Below are positions 36,396 to 46,119 of a stretch of DNA of 64,000 nucleotides, piece by piece. Location: the NCBI GenBank assembly GCA_035326705.1, contig DAOLES010000002.1, forward strand, positions 307,898-371,897, written 5' to 3'. Each line of letters starts with the position of its first letter. Position 1 is the first letter of the stretch. The stretch is from Oligoflexia bacterium (GTDB taxonomy: Bacteria > Bdellovibrionota_G > JALEGL01). Made by a program: the position numbers and the translations under genes. The notes under the pieces were generated by a model. The model had not been told where the DNA came from, ran no database searches, and worked only from the letters and a program-made list of their open reading frames with translations.

Positions 36396-36896
36396 ATGTC
36401 AAAATCTAATTTTGAGACTGCCAATGTGCAACTAATCAATGATAACAGTGTTCAAGTAAAACGAAAATTTATTGCAAACAAAGATTTAGTTTACGAGTCC
36501 TATACCAAACCAACGACCTTAAAACGTTGGCTGTCTGGATATTCTGGTTGGGAAATGTCAGAATGTGAAATGGAAGTCAATGAAGGCGGCCAATACAGTT
36601 GGCGATGGCGCAACAGCTCTGAAAATAGCGAATTTGGATTCCTAGGAAAATTTCTTAAAGTTGTCCCACAACAAAAGATTCAACACACTCAAGTTTTTGA
36701 TCCCGGATCTTTTGGAGGAGATATGGGGGCAGAGTATATAGTCACATTGGAATTTTCTGAATCAAATGGGAGTACTTTAGTTACAACAACCATTCAATAT
36801 CCAAGCAAAGAAGATCGTGACCTGGCATTATCGACTGGTATGACAGATGGTATGGAGATAAATTACAAGCAACTGGATACTTTACTTAAAATTTAG
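36396..36896 (+). CDS. SRPBCC/AHSA1-like (START-fold) protein
   Basis: 166 aa. VQVKRKFIANKDLVYESYTK, KRWLSGYSGWEMSECEMEV, EGGQYSWRW and VTLEFSESNGSTLVTTTI match the AHSA1-type SRPBCC fold, a ligand-binding helix-grip family. The C-terminal helix DGMEINYKQLDTLL is also typical. Cytoplasmic, ligand unknown. AAGGAGAGG precedes the ATG. It could be an operon neighbour of the oxidoreductase gene, 203 bases upstream. Confidence 0.9.
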   Translation: MSKSNFETANVQLINDNSVQVKRKFIANKDLVYESYTKPTTLKRWLSGYSGWEMSECEMEVNEGGQYSWRWRNSSENSEFGFLGKFLKVVPQQKIQHTQVFDPGSFGGDMGAEYIVTLEFSESNGSTLVTTTIQYPSKEDRDLALSTGMTDGMEINYKQLDTLLKI

Positions 36897-36928
36897 TTTA
36901 AATTTTAAGTGGCCAGGTGTTTTTTACT

Positions 36929-37987
36929 TTATTCAATATCATAACGTAACATGAACCCTAAATTGGCGACTCCTCCCAAAAAAGTTTCAGGATTTTGTGT
37001 TGTTCCGTCTGAGTAGTACATGCTGGTGGTATCTACAAAAAAACCAAGGCGTGTATTTGGTATGCTTTTTAAATGGCTTAGCAATTGAGCACCAAGATAA
37101 AACATATTAGCACGTGAATCATTTCCATCTAGAACAGCTTGCCGGCTTTTTTCATATTTTGATGCTAGATCATGTGCATAACAAATATTGAGTATAATAT
37201 CACACGCTTTGAGCACAGCAGAGTGGCGTGGTTTTAAACGAATAATCTGTTGATGCTGAATCATGGGCCCACTTGTTGTTGCGCCAGTCATAAGATCACC
37301 AGGGGTTTCAAAGTACTGGGCCAAGCTTGCTTCTTCAGGTTTGTGTAGGTAGCCAAAACCTGATTTGTGCCCGGCTTCTAAAAAATCTCCTTGTGTCCAA
37401 TTGTATTTATCCAGTTCATTGTCTGACATAATTCCATTAATCCAAGGGAAAGCAATAATCATGCTTTGTGTGGGCTCTCCTTTAGCCAGGAAAAAAGGAT
37501 CAAATTTTTTGATGAGGTCTTTTCCACCTGCTTGATTGATGAGTGCCAGCTCCGGTTGGATAGACCTATCTTTGGCTCTATATTGTAAGCTTAGAAAATA
37601 ATTGAAGCTTTTGGCCAAAGGAACACTGGCATTGCTTTGATGCGTATTCCAAGTTCCTACTTTAAATTGCAGGTATTTGTTTTGTTTTATAGGAAAAGTA
37701 ACCAAGGTTTTTCCTTGGTAGCTTGCGGGTTCAATATCTTGGATGGCATAACCCAAAACCAAGTGTGCTTGAAAATCAACTTTTTCATGCTCTGACTCTT
37801 CTTCCAGCTGTTGATACAGTTTACTTACTTCAATAATTGGAGCAGCATCTGTATTATGATTTATAACCCCCATTTGTTCTAAATCTGACCAGCTTAAATA
37901 TACAGTGTTTTGGGCAAGGATAGGTTTAAGTAGCAAAAATAGTGCACATAAAAATAATCGAATTAAGTTGATATTAAAGTGTTTCAT
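36929..37987 (-). CDS. Secreted protein of unknown function, ~352 aa
   Basis: Started at the ATG at 37987, where the chain becomes a clean signal peptide (MKHFNINLIRLFLCALFLLL...ILA). A longer start four codons upstream exists. The mature part is beta-rich, ends FLGGVANLGFMLRYDIE with aromatic and small residues alternating, and may be a periplasmic or outer-membrane beta protein. Two Cys (CDIILNIC) are close together. No family recognised. Divergent from the 681-aa gene. Confidence 0.6.
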   Translation of the reverse strand: MKHFNINLIRLFLCALFLLLKPILAQNTVYLSWSDLEQMGVINHNTDAAPIIEVSKLYQQLEEESEHEKVDFQAHLVLGYAIQDIEPASYQGKTLVTFPIKQNKYLQFKVGTWNTHQSNASVPLAKSFNYFLSLQYRAKDRSIQPELALINQAGGKDLIKKFDPFFLAKGEPTQSMIIAFPWINGIMSDNELDKYNWTQGDFLEAGHKSGFGYLHKPEEASLAQYFETPGDLMTGATTSGPMIQHQQIIRLKPRHSAVLKACDIILNICYAHDLASKYEKSRQAVLDGNDSRANMFYLGAQLLSHLKSIPNTRLGFFVDTTSMYYSDGTTQNPETFLGGVANLGFMLRYDIE

Positions 37988-38203
37988 TGTGTTCCCCAAT
38001 TAATATTTGACGCAACGTAGTATATAAAAATTCTTTTTGCAAGCCCATAAATTTGGATAGCATAAGTTTATATTATATTGGGTAGTTTAATGAGCTCTTT
38101 AATAGGTGAGACTTTGATCGTTGACACAACTGTAAAAAAAACATATAACGCAATTTGTCACGCTTGTTTAGGTTGTGCAATTGATTTAGGGGATCTTAAT
38201 ACA

Positions 38204-40123
38204 ATGAGAAAAAAAATAAATACATCAGGTATATCTTGTTTGGTAAAAATCAAAAACAGACTAATGTTATGTACAGTCCTATTCTTTGGTTTAAGCCTAG
38301 GTTGGGCACAAAATCAGCTTACACATGAAAAAATTGTAGAAAACATTGAAGGGTTTCAGCACCATTATGAAAGAGAAATGGGGTATCATGATCAGCGTGA
38401 AAAGGCTGAATTTGATGAATTTTTAAAGCAAACATTAAGATTATTGAGAAAAACTAAAACTGAATTTTCTTTTCAAACCGATTGGAATGAAATTAATCAG
38501 AATTTTTCTTCTGTTTCATCGTATCAAAAACACGTAGCTCCTGGGTTTTTTAACCCTTCAAAAAGTTTATTGGAAATCAATTATCCTAAACTTGATGTTT
38601 TATTAAATGAGCGTTTTAGAGGAGCAAAGCTACAATATGATCCCAGAGTGTTTAATAATCTCAGAGGACAGTTTTATTTATTAACCAGGTTGTATTATGA
38701 CAATAAATTCAGTGATAGAAACTATGAGGGTGATCTCGCGGTCCAAAAGAGCTTGAGCCATAAGGCTTTGCTTTTTCAACCTCAGGATGTATTAAAACTT
38801 ACAGTTGATCAAAACACAAATTTTGTTTTTCAAGTTGATATAGAGTTTAAAAATATTTTAAAACAATTGGTTCTTCGTGAAACTTTGGCCCATCTTGCAT
38901 CAACTGCAATTATTCAATTTCAACCAGATAATTCTGGGCTTGCGCGTTCTTATTATCCAGAAAAATCCGAGTTTATGAACCCGCAAACACAATATTTTAA
39001 AAGAGTAGGGCAAATCATAGAGATGTATACGGAAGTTCTCTTTTTTGATCTTTTGGGGGCACAGTTTTCTCATGATAGAAAATACATTGAAGAATACGAT
39101 ATGATTTTTTCACCCGAGGGAAATACCATAAGAGAATTTAATCATGAGCCCTTGGTATTTCAAGGACCTACAGATTTTTATCAAAGACTATTTGCGCATA
39201 CAACATTATCTGGTGACAATTTAGAATCTATTGCAATTGAGAAATTGTATGAAATGATTGAAGTGTTAGGAGATGATTTTAAACGGAACTCTGAAGTACG
39301 CACCTGGTTGTTTATTGAAATGAATAATTTAGGCTTATTGTTAGAAGATGGAAACAGTCAATTGCGTAATGGTTATATGCCGCAAGTGATTAATGCCCAA
39401 ACCAATAAAGAAGCCTGGAGCAGGTTTGTACAATCTATGGAACGTTGTATGCGTTGTACATGGCTTTCAGACTATGTTGCTGCTGTTGATGAATATATTC
39501 AACGAGGACAATTGGATAAAACATTATCAGAAAGTGAGTATGAAATTAGAAGATTAAGTTCAGTGGGGCCACTATTTTCTTATGATGTGGTTGTACCCTA
39601 TTTAATTAATCATGCTTTTGTTGACCTTGCTTTACCTTTAGAGTTTGAAACAAAACTCTTAAACCAAAATACACGAGAAGAAGAGTTAAGACAGTTACAA
39701 CTAAAACAACGTAGCAATTATGCTCAGAAAATTATCTCTGGGACTGTTAAGATTACTGATGCGCCAGTAGAGCAAATGTTTTTAGGCTTGGCTTCAAGGC
39801 ATATTGCTGAAGCTATGATAGATCGAGCAACTTTGGCTCCTAATCGTTCTGATCTTTATTTTGAATTTGATTCTAATTCTGCCAATATTAATTTAATCAA
39901 AGAAAATATTGAAGAGGCTTCAGCAGTAGCATTGTATATTTTATTTAATGGTGAGAGGCCTTCTTCAATTGAGGATACCAATGCCCAGTTTGATCAGTTA
40001 AGTAAAACTTATGGAAACACATTTAAAGACGCAAAATCCTATCTTTTCAATTTAGCGAGTGAAGATAGAGTCATGTATATTTATGTAGACTATATTTTAA
40101 AACAAATAAAAAGCCGTTTGTGA
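38204..40123 (+). CDS. Large secreted protein of unknown function
   Basis: About 639 aa from the ATG at 38204, after AGGGGATCTT; the open frame begins at 38078 but the earlier part has no signal. The chosen start gives a basic n-region and hydrophobic core (NRLMLCTVLFFGLSLGWAQ), i.e. a signal peptide with AQ cleavage. The mature protein is mostly helical and acidic-basic mixed, with a short Cys pair ERCMRCTW (~430). I recognise no domain. It may share a transcript with the next gene, which is also secreted. Confidence 0.6.
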   Translation: MRKKINTSGISCLVKIKNRLMLCTVLFFGLSLGWAQNQLTHEKIVENIEGFQHHYEREMGYHDQREKAEFDEFLKQTLRLLRKTKTEFSFQTDWNEINQNFSSVSSYQKHVAPGFFNPSKSLLEINYPKLDVLLNERFRGAKLQYDPRVFNNLRGQFYLLTRLYYDNKFSDRNYEGDLAVQKSLSHKALLFQPQDVLKLTVDQNTNFVFQVDIEFKNILKQLVLRETLAHLASTAIIQFQPDNSGLARSYYPEKSEFMNPQTQYFKRVGQIIEMYTEVLFFDLLGAQFSHDRKYIEEYDMIFSPEGNTIREFNHEPLVFQGPTDFYQRLFAHTTLSGDNLESIAIEKLYEMIEVLGDDFKRNSEVRTWLFIEMNNLGLLLEDGNSQLRNGYMPQVINAQTNKEAWSRFVQSMERCMRCTWLSDYVAAVDEYIQRGQLDKTLSESEYEIRRLSSVGPLFSYDVVVPYLINHAFVDLALPLEFETKLLNQNTREEELRQLQLKQRSNYAQKIISGTVKITDAPVEQMFLGLASRHIAEAMIDRATLAPNRSDLYFEFDSNSANINLIKENIEEASAVALYILFNGERPSSIEDTNAQFDQLSKTYGNTFKDAKSYLFNLASEDRVMYIYVDYILKQIKSRL

Positions 40124-40237
40124 AATATATAAAACAGCTAATACCGGCACTATAAAGCCAAAGTATTGTTATTTATGTAATGTAAAGAGTAATATGTATT
40201 TTTTTAAAATTTTTTATTTATTAATAGAAGTATCAAT

Positions 40238-41329
40238 ATGAAACAATCAATTATTTTATGGGTATTGTTTTTAACAACAGTAATATCGCAAGTATCAAAA
40301 GCACAGGAAACAGTTAAAATTGAGGATGCTATTTTGTTTGAAGAACAAATGTTTTCTTGTGTCTTTAAACTTCAGGTTGCAAAATGGTTTACACCTAAAA
40401 ATAGTTTAGACCAGTTAAATGTTAATTTAAGCCATCTAGTTAAAGATCTAAACAACTTTAGAATAGAATGGATTACTCAAAGCCTATTTGAAAAAAATCG
40501 TTCAACATTTTTAAATCATCAAACATTTTTAAAATTAAAGTGTGAAGAATTATTAAAAATTTATTCTGAACCGGTCTATGCAGTACCAGAAAAAATATTT
40601 CCCGCCTTGGTGGTTTTTACGCATGCATCTGGTTTTTGGGATGGTTCTTTATCTACTCAATTGGGAATTCAGAATTTTTTTAATGATATCCAAGCTCATA
40701 AAAAAATCTCAAATAAAATCCCAGTATTTATTTTGACTGAATTGGGATGGAAAATATCGCCTTTTATAGAATATGATAAAAATAAAATAAACTATCTCTT
40801 AAATGACTTTGAACAGGCAATTGTGGCCAGATCACAGGGTGGAGAGTTTCCATTGTTGCTTCAAGAAAAGTTTAGAAGTCCAAATATCATTTTTTCTGGA
40901 GGTTATGTTGATGGATGTTTGTTTAAGTCAATTTTAGAATCAATTAATTTTATTCCTAATCTTCAAGAAAAACAAAAAACCAACTTTATACTCATTAAAG
41001 AAAACATATATTATCAAATCAATCGAAGTGAATATACCTACTATAACCCCAATAGAAAGCAAGGTGATGCGTATGAATTTAACTTACAAGAATTATCTCA
41101 ACGTTGGCCTATGGAAAAAATTAAGTCAGACATATTAAACTCTTATTTTAACCAATTAACAGAGTCAATACAGGATAATAATAATTTTAATAGAGTTGAA
41201 ATCAGCTGGGACGGTAAAAGAATTGACTTTAATGATATGGATGATGAATCTGGTTTAGATAAAACACTTCATGTACAATTTGTCTCTCTATCAGAGGCTA
41301 CGAGGTTATTAAAAAAATACAGTGATTAA
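40238..41329 (+). CDS. Secreted protein of unknown function, 363 aa
   Basis: The signal peptide MKQSIILWVLFLTTVISQVSKA is clear. The mature protein has a central alpha/beta-like region (PALVVFTHASGFWDGSLSTQ, IPVFILTELGW, NIIFSGGYVDGCLFKSILES), reminiscent of a nucleotide- or sugar-handling fold, but no catalytic motif is certain. It lies 114 bases after the 639-aa secreted protein on the same strand. Confidence 0.6.
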   Translation: MKQSIILWVLFLTTVISQVSKAQETVKIEDAILFEEQMFSCVFKLQVAKWFTPKNSLDQLNVNLSHLVKDLNNFRIEWITQSLFEKNRSTFLNHQTFLKLKCEELLKIYSEPVYAVPEKIFPALVVFTHASGFWDGSLSTQLGIQNFFNDIQAHKKISNKIPVFILTELGWKISPFIEYDKNKINYLLNDFEQAIVARSQGGEFPLLLQEKFRSPNIIFSGGYVDGCLFKSILESINFIPNLQEKQKTNFILIKENIYYQINRSEYTYYNPNRKQGDAYEFNLQELSQRWPMEKIKSDILNSYFNQLTESIQDNNNFNRVEISWDGKRIDFNDMDDESGLDKTLHVQFVSLSEATRLLKKYSD

Positions 41330-41462
41330 AAAATAATAATCTTTGAGAATACTTTCTGAAGCCCTTGGTACCTATTCTGCTGAATTTATGTTATGTGTGA
41401 AGCCTTTGAGTTTGAGTAAAAGATAACAGCTTAATTTTTACTAAACTGGTTTCTAAACTGAG

Positions 41463-43208
41463 ATGAAGTATACAATACAAATAAAATTTATCTTATATGT
41501 TACTTTTAGTGCTTTAGTTATGTCCTGTAGTACACTAAAGAGTAATCCAAAATCTATATGTGATGGTAGAGTAGTTATTGATAGTTCTTTATTAATAGAC
41601 TTTTCAAAAAATGAAAAAAAGATTTTATGTGGTGACTCGGGAGTAGAAGCGTGGAGTGATCTACCTTTGATTCAAACTGAGGTAACGCTTAAAAAAATTC
41701 TAAAAAATAGAAGTTTTTTTGATGTTCAAACATCTATCTCTAATAACAAACTTTATGTAACAACAGGTCAATTACATTACATAGAAAAAATAATGTTTCA
41801 TAATGCTCCAGAGGATTTTGAAAAAGTTCGCTATATTGCTTGGCAGGATAAAACGTTAACCTCAGAAAATTTAGATAAAGTTGAAGTATGGGTCATGCGT
41901 AGATTAAAATTTATGGGTTATGCTTGTGCAAAAGTAGAACTTAAAGCAATGGTGGAAACAAAAACTCTACATGTGTATATAGAACCAGGTATACAATATA
42001 CTTTTCCTCAAATTATCCAGGATAAAAAAAATAACCAATATTTAAAACCAGGAGTCTTACCCAGGTTTTACGCCTTTAGAACCGGAGATCAATTTAATGG
42101 TGATTTATTAGAGCTGTCTTCAAAAAGAACAGAAAACTCTGGCATTATTAATCACTCTTACTTTTTAACTGAATGCCAAGACAATGAGCTGCAAGTAACA
42201 CAAAAAATTAAACTGGGTGCAAATCGCTTATTTAAAGTAGGAGCCGGAGCCAGTACGGAGGAGTTGCCTATATTAAAATTTGGATGGAAAAATAGTCGTG
42301 TAGGGAAAAGTGGCTCTTCTTTATTTGCAGATCTGTATGCTTCTCAAATCAATCAAAATATACGCTTAGGGTTTGAGTGGCATGCTTTTTCTGCTAACCG
42401 TTGGTTTATGCTGCCCAGCATAGAAGCTAGAAGAATTCGGGATGGGCAGCAAAAGTTTTTAGATTTGAATACTTTTTTTGAATTTGGTGCCAAATTAGAT
42501 TCAAGAAATAATACATATTCTTTTAAAGGTGGACCAGGAATGATTATTGAAAATACTGAGAAAGGTCCGTTTGATGGGGCAAAAGAATTTGGTATCTTAC
42601 GCAGTTCACTTGAAATAAGCAGTAATGACTTTGAAATTTTTTTAACAGAGCCACGCAGAGGTTTTCAATTTAATTTTATTTCATCTTTAATATTTGCCAG
42701 TAACAGGAAGTCAGTTGGAACCCAGCATTTTAAAATAAGTGGAACCCGGTTGTGGAATGTCTATAATTTTGGACCACCCAAGTATGTTTTTGGTTTGCGC
42801 TTTGGTTTAGAATCAGTTGTATCAACACAGTTTAATGTGCGTGATTTTATTCCTCAACATTATTTTCAATGGCTGGGAGGAGATGCCAGTATTAGAGGGT
42901 TTAGCAGGAGAGAAATCCCAAACAATGATCTTGGAGCTTTATCAAGCCTTTATGGCGGCAGTGAATTTCGTTTTGTTTCACTTTTTGCAAATACAATTGA
43001 TCCATTTATTTTTTTAGATTTAGGAATGGTTGGAGATAGAAATTTTAAACTTGATCCTACAGTATATGGGTCTCCAGGTCTTGGCCTTAGGTATGATTCT
43101 TTTATTGGAACCTTAAGAGCAACAGTTGCACATGGCTTTGTGTTTGGCAATGCTGAAAATGTTGAGCAGCATCCACAGTTTTTTTTGAGTTTGGGAAGAG
43201 AGTTTTAA
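41463..43208 (+). CDS. BamA/TamA-family outer-membrane protein with lipobox
   Basis: 581 aa. The N-terminus has a type II signal (LYVTFSALVMSC; Cys22), so the protein may be lipidated. POTRA-like segments follow (~40-175), including LHYIEKIMFHNAPEDFEKVR and VWVMRRLKFMGYACAKVEL. The C-terminal ~330 residues are a 16-strand Omp85 barrel, with HYFQWLGGDASIRGFSRREI (the L6 VRGF-type loop) and the final strand FFLSLGREF ending in Phe. The next gene is a TamB-like protein whose ATG overlaps the stop (TAATG). Together they form a TAM system for outer-membrane assembly or lipid transport. Confidence 0.85.
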   Translation: MKYTIQIKFILYVTFSALVMSCSTLKSNPKSICDGRVVIDSSLLIDFSKNEKKILCGDSGVEAWSDLPLIQTEVTLKKILKNRSFFDVQTSISNNKLYVTTGQLHYIEKIMFHNAPEDFEKVRYIAWQDKTLTSENLDKVEVWVMRRLKFMGYACAKVELKAMVETKTLHVYIEPGIQYTFPQIIQDKKNNQYLKPGVLPRFYAFRTGDQFNGDLLELSSKRTENSGIINHSYFLTECQDNELQVTQKIKLGANRLFKVGAGASTEELPILKFGWKNSRVGKSGSSLFADLYASQINQNIRLGFEWHAFSANRWFMLPSIEARRIRDGQQKFLDLNTFFEFGAKLDSRNNTYSFKGGPGMIIENTEKGPFDGAKEFGILRSSLEISSNDFEIFLTEPRRGFQFNFISSLIFASNRKSVGTQHFKISGTRLWNVYNFGPPKYVFGLRFGLESVVSTQFNVRDFIPQHYFQWLGGDASIRGFSRREIPNNDLGALSSLYGGSEFRFVSLFANTIDPFIFLDLGMVGDRNFKLDPTVYGSPGLGLRYDSFIGTLRATVAHGFVFGNAENVEQHPQFFLSLGREF

Positions 43209-45424
43209 TGAAGAAGCTATCAAAAATAATTTTATATGGTGTAGTAGTTTTTTTTGTATTTTTTATAACGGTTGTCTCAGTTGTATGGTTTTTTCCAAAA
43301 ACTGTTATCAATAAACCAGTTTTAAGCTGGCTCTATCAACAACAGAAATTTATAAAGTTTGAAGGCGGTTTCCCTGAGTCATTGTATGTTGATGCTAGCA
43401 ATACGGGTCTTATGACTAAAAAATTTAAAATTAAAGTGTCAGATAGCTGTGTAACTACAGCAAATAAAGTTATAGAAGGGTGTGTGGATCTAGTAGATCT
43501 AGAAACAGAAGTTGATTTTTCAGGCTTTTCTCTCAAATTAAAGTCTTTAGGGCCTATTTTCCTTCATACCAAGGGTTTAAAATTTCAAGTCCAAGCCAAT
43601 ACAAAACAAAAAAGCGAAACTCCTTTTATCGTTGAAGATTTTTTATCAGAAAATTTCTATATGAATGATTTGGACATTGATCTTGCTAACACAACCATTG
43701 TCAATGGTACAAGTCAATATACCAGCGATTTAAAAATCATTGGTAAAACAGTGGATAGTAACTATACTTTAGATTGCTTTAGTAAACTTAATTATGAAGA
43801 ATCTAAAAATTTAATATTAACGCTAAAGGCTAAAGTTAACGATTTAAGAAATATTGTGGGTAATCTTGAACTGAAAAATCAAGTAAACAATAAACTTAAT
43901 GCCCATCTTAAAGGTGACTTAAGTTTAAATGTATATGAATTAAAAGGTACATTTTTAGGTAGTGGATATGCCAATGGGTTGTCTAGCACAATTGAAAAAG
44001 TAAGGTTTCAAAAGATAGAGTTTGATAATTCAGATGCCTTTTATTTAAGTTTAGATTTTTCTTCACAACTCTTGTTGGAGTCATATTATACTATTGAGGC
44101 ATCTGGTCTTCCAAAGCCAGAAATTAAAACAAACTTTTCTGGTAAGGCAGAAGCTCGAGAAAATCAAGCTGGCATCATTGATTATAGGGTTGAGATTCAA
44201 CCTATAAAGCAATATGGAACAATCATCAATGCCAATACAAAAGGAGCGTATAAAAAAAGTAATCAAACAATCATGATTAAAGAACTTCTTTTTCAAGCTG
44301 ATATCCCATATTTTGAGAATTTGGTTAAAAAACTGAAGAGAACACAATGGGGCATTCCTGCACCTTTCAATACTTTTAAAGGGAACATTAACTTAAGTCT
44401 AGGTAAAAAAGGTCAAATAGGCACACTTGATCAAAAGAAATTTTCTATTCCAATAAATATAAAAACCAATTTAAAATCAAGCCATCAAGCATTTAAAACG
44501 CAATCTTCAGGTGAGATAGTTTATGATTCACAAACTAAAAAAGTTAATGTGGACCTAGATGTAGGTTTAAATAATATAAAGTTAGCCATTCCTAATTTTG
44601 ACCCTGCCAGTAAGTTACCTAAAATAACAAGCGATCAAAGAATTTTAGTGCAGAATAAGAAAAATCAATCATCTCAAAGCTCTGAAGCATTAGAAAAAAA
44701 TAAAATTGAAAAAAAGAAAAACTCTGTTTTTTCATATGCAATTAAAATCAACACGCCAGATAAACCTATACAAATTATATATGACTTATTTAAACCTTCA
44801 GCTAAACTTAGGTTAAAGGGAAACGTTAGTAATGAATCTTCAGTGTTTACAGTGAAAGCTGAGCCATTTAAAGTTGAGTATTTAAAAAGAGAAGCTAAAT
44901 TAGAAAAATTTATTGTAAAAACAAATTCAAAAAAAGATAGTATTTATTTAGATGGAAAGTTTTTAATTAAAAAAGCTGATTATGACTTATATGTAAATGT
45001 TGAGCAAAGGTATGAAACCCCTCGTATTATGCTTTCTTCAAATCCACCTCTTCCTGAAGAAGATATAATTTCTCTTATTCTTTTTAACCAGTTATCCAAT
45101 GATATTAACAGTGGATCTTCTAATTCAGTTCAGAATACAAGAGCTGCCATAGCCCAAAAAACCATTGGCTTTTTCTCATTTTTTGTTTTGTCATCAACAC
45201 CGGTAGAAAGCGTAAATTATGATCCTAATACAAAAACATACTCGGCAAGAGTTAAGCTTCCTGGTGGCTTTACAGGGACAGTTGGAAGCGATTGGGATGA
45301 AGCACAAGAGGTAGGGATACGTAGAAGTTTAGGAGGGAATTGGGCTATATCTGCTGGCGTAGGAACTGATACACAAGGAGAACAAAAACAAGAGTCTATG
45401 CTTGAATGGTTTTATAGATACTAA
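43208..45424 (+). CDS. tamB: TamB-like translocation/assembly protein
   Basis: 738 aa, shorter than E. coli TamB (~1260). A single N-terminal membrane anchor (YGVVVFFVFFITVVSVVWFF) is followed by a long beta-rich body that fits the periplasm-spanning taco-shaped beta fold of AsmA-like proteins. The C-terminal DUF490/TamB domain shows NPPLPEEDIISLILFNQ, AIAQKTIGFFS, VNYDPNTKTYSARVKLPGGF and a final aromatic Tyr. The start overlaps the stop of the Omp85 gene. The pair would bridge the inner and outer membranes, moving phospholipid or helping barrel insertion. Confidence 0.88.
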   Translation: MKKLSKIILYGVVVFFVFFITVVSVVWFFPKTVINKPVLSWLYQQQKFIKFEGGFPESLYVDASNTGLMTKKFKIKVSDSCVTTANKVIEGCVDLVDLETEVDFSGFSLKLKSLGPIFLHTKGLKFQVQANTKQKSETPFIVEDFLSENFYMNDLDIDLANTTIVNGTSQYTSDLKIIGKTVDSNYTLDCFSKLNYEESKNLILTLKAKVNDLRNIVGNLELKNQVNNKLNAHLKGDLSLNVYELKGTFLGSGYANGLSSTIEKVRFQKIEFDNSDAFYLSLDFSSQLLLESYYTIEASGLPKPEIKTNFSGKAEARENQAGIIDYRVEIQPIKQYGTIINANTKGAYKKSNQTIMIKELLFQADIPYFENLVKKLKRTQWGIPAPFNTFKGNINLSLGKKGQIGTLDQKKFSIPINIKTNLKSSHQAFKTQSSGEIVYDSQTKKVNVDLDVGLNNIKLAIPNFDPASKLPKITSDQRILVQNKKNQSSQSSEALEKNKIEKKKNSVFSYAIKINTPDKPIQIIYDLFKPSAKLRLKGNVSNESSVFTVKAEPFKVEYLKREAKLEKFIVKTNSKKDSIYLDGKFLIKKADYDLYVNVEQRYETPRIMLSSNPPLPEEDIISLILFNQLSNDINSGSSNSVQNTRAAIAQKTIGFFSFFVLSSTPVESVNYDPNTKTYSARVKLPGGFTGTVGSDWDEAQEVGIRRSLGGNWAISAGVGTDTQGEQKQESMLEWFYRY

Positions 45425-45546
45425 TAAGTGTAAAAGCCTATGTCTCAATTGAAAAAAGTAATCAAAGTTACAGGCTACTTTTCTAAACTAAGTCAAAGTC
45501 TGATATAGATTTAAGTGTATTTTTTATAAAAAATTGGAGGTTTAAG

Positions 45547-46119
45547 ATGAGAAAATGCACAATCATTTTAATGAGTTTTTCTTTAATTACTTCTTTACTC
45601 AAAGCAGAAGAAAAAGTGCAGCAAAAAATAAGAACTCATAAAGCCCATAGTCATGGCAGTGGTAACTTAAGTTTTGTTACATCTGATAATGCGCTGGTGA
45701 TTGAATTAAATGTCCCAGCACATGATGTTGTTGGCTTTGAGCATGCCCCCAAAAACGATTCACAAAAATCTTTGGTTAAACAGGCAATTGAGTTTTTAGA
45801 GCAATCTAATAGCAATATAAGCTTACCAGAGACAGCCAAATGTAAACCGCAAGATATTGGAAAAGTTGAAACTGAGCTTGATGTAAGTTCTAGCAGTCAT
45901 GATACTCATGAGCATCACCAAAATAATCATGAGCATGCAGAGTTTCATGTTAAGTATCAATTTACCTGTAAAAACTTAGAAAAGCTAAGTTTTATTAAAG
46001 TACTTTCTTTTCAAAAATTTAATAATATCAAAAAACTTAAAGCACAAGGTGTAACTAAAACAGGGCAGTTTGCAAAAACTTTAACGGCAAAATCACCCCA
46101 ATTTGACTTGAGTAAGTAA
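45547..46119 (+). CDS. DUF2796 / ZrgA-like periplasmic zinc protein
   Basis: 190 aa. A signal peptide (MRKCTIILMSFSLITSLLKA) precedes HKAHSHGSGNLSFV and a His-rich mid-stretch SHDTHEHHQNNHEHAEFHV, with paired Cys (CKPQ, FTCKN). This matches DUF2796, whose Vibrio member ZrgA is the periplasmic part of a second zinc-uptake system. An AGG ribosome site is close to the ATG. It is the first of four genes packed together: ATPase starts at the next base, then FtsX-type permease and DUF3299 protein. The His cluster fits zinc binding. Confidence 0.85.
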   Translation: MRKCTIILMSFSLITSLLKAEEKVQQKIRTHKAHSHGSGNLSFVTSDNALVIELNVPAHDVVGFEHAPKNDSQKSLVKQAIEFLEQSNSNISLPETAKCKPQDIGKVETELDVSSSSHDTHEHHQNNHEHAEFHVKYQFTCKNLEKLSFIKVLSFQKFNNIKKLKAQGVTKTGQFAKTLTAKSPQFDLSK

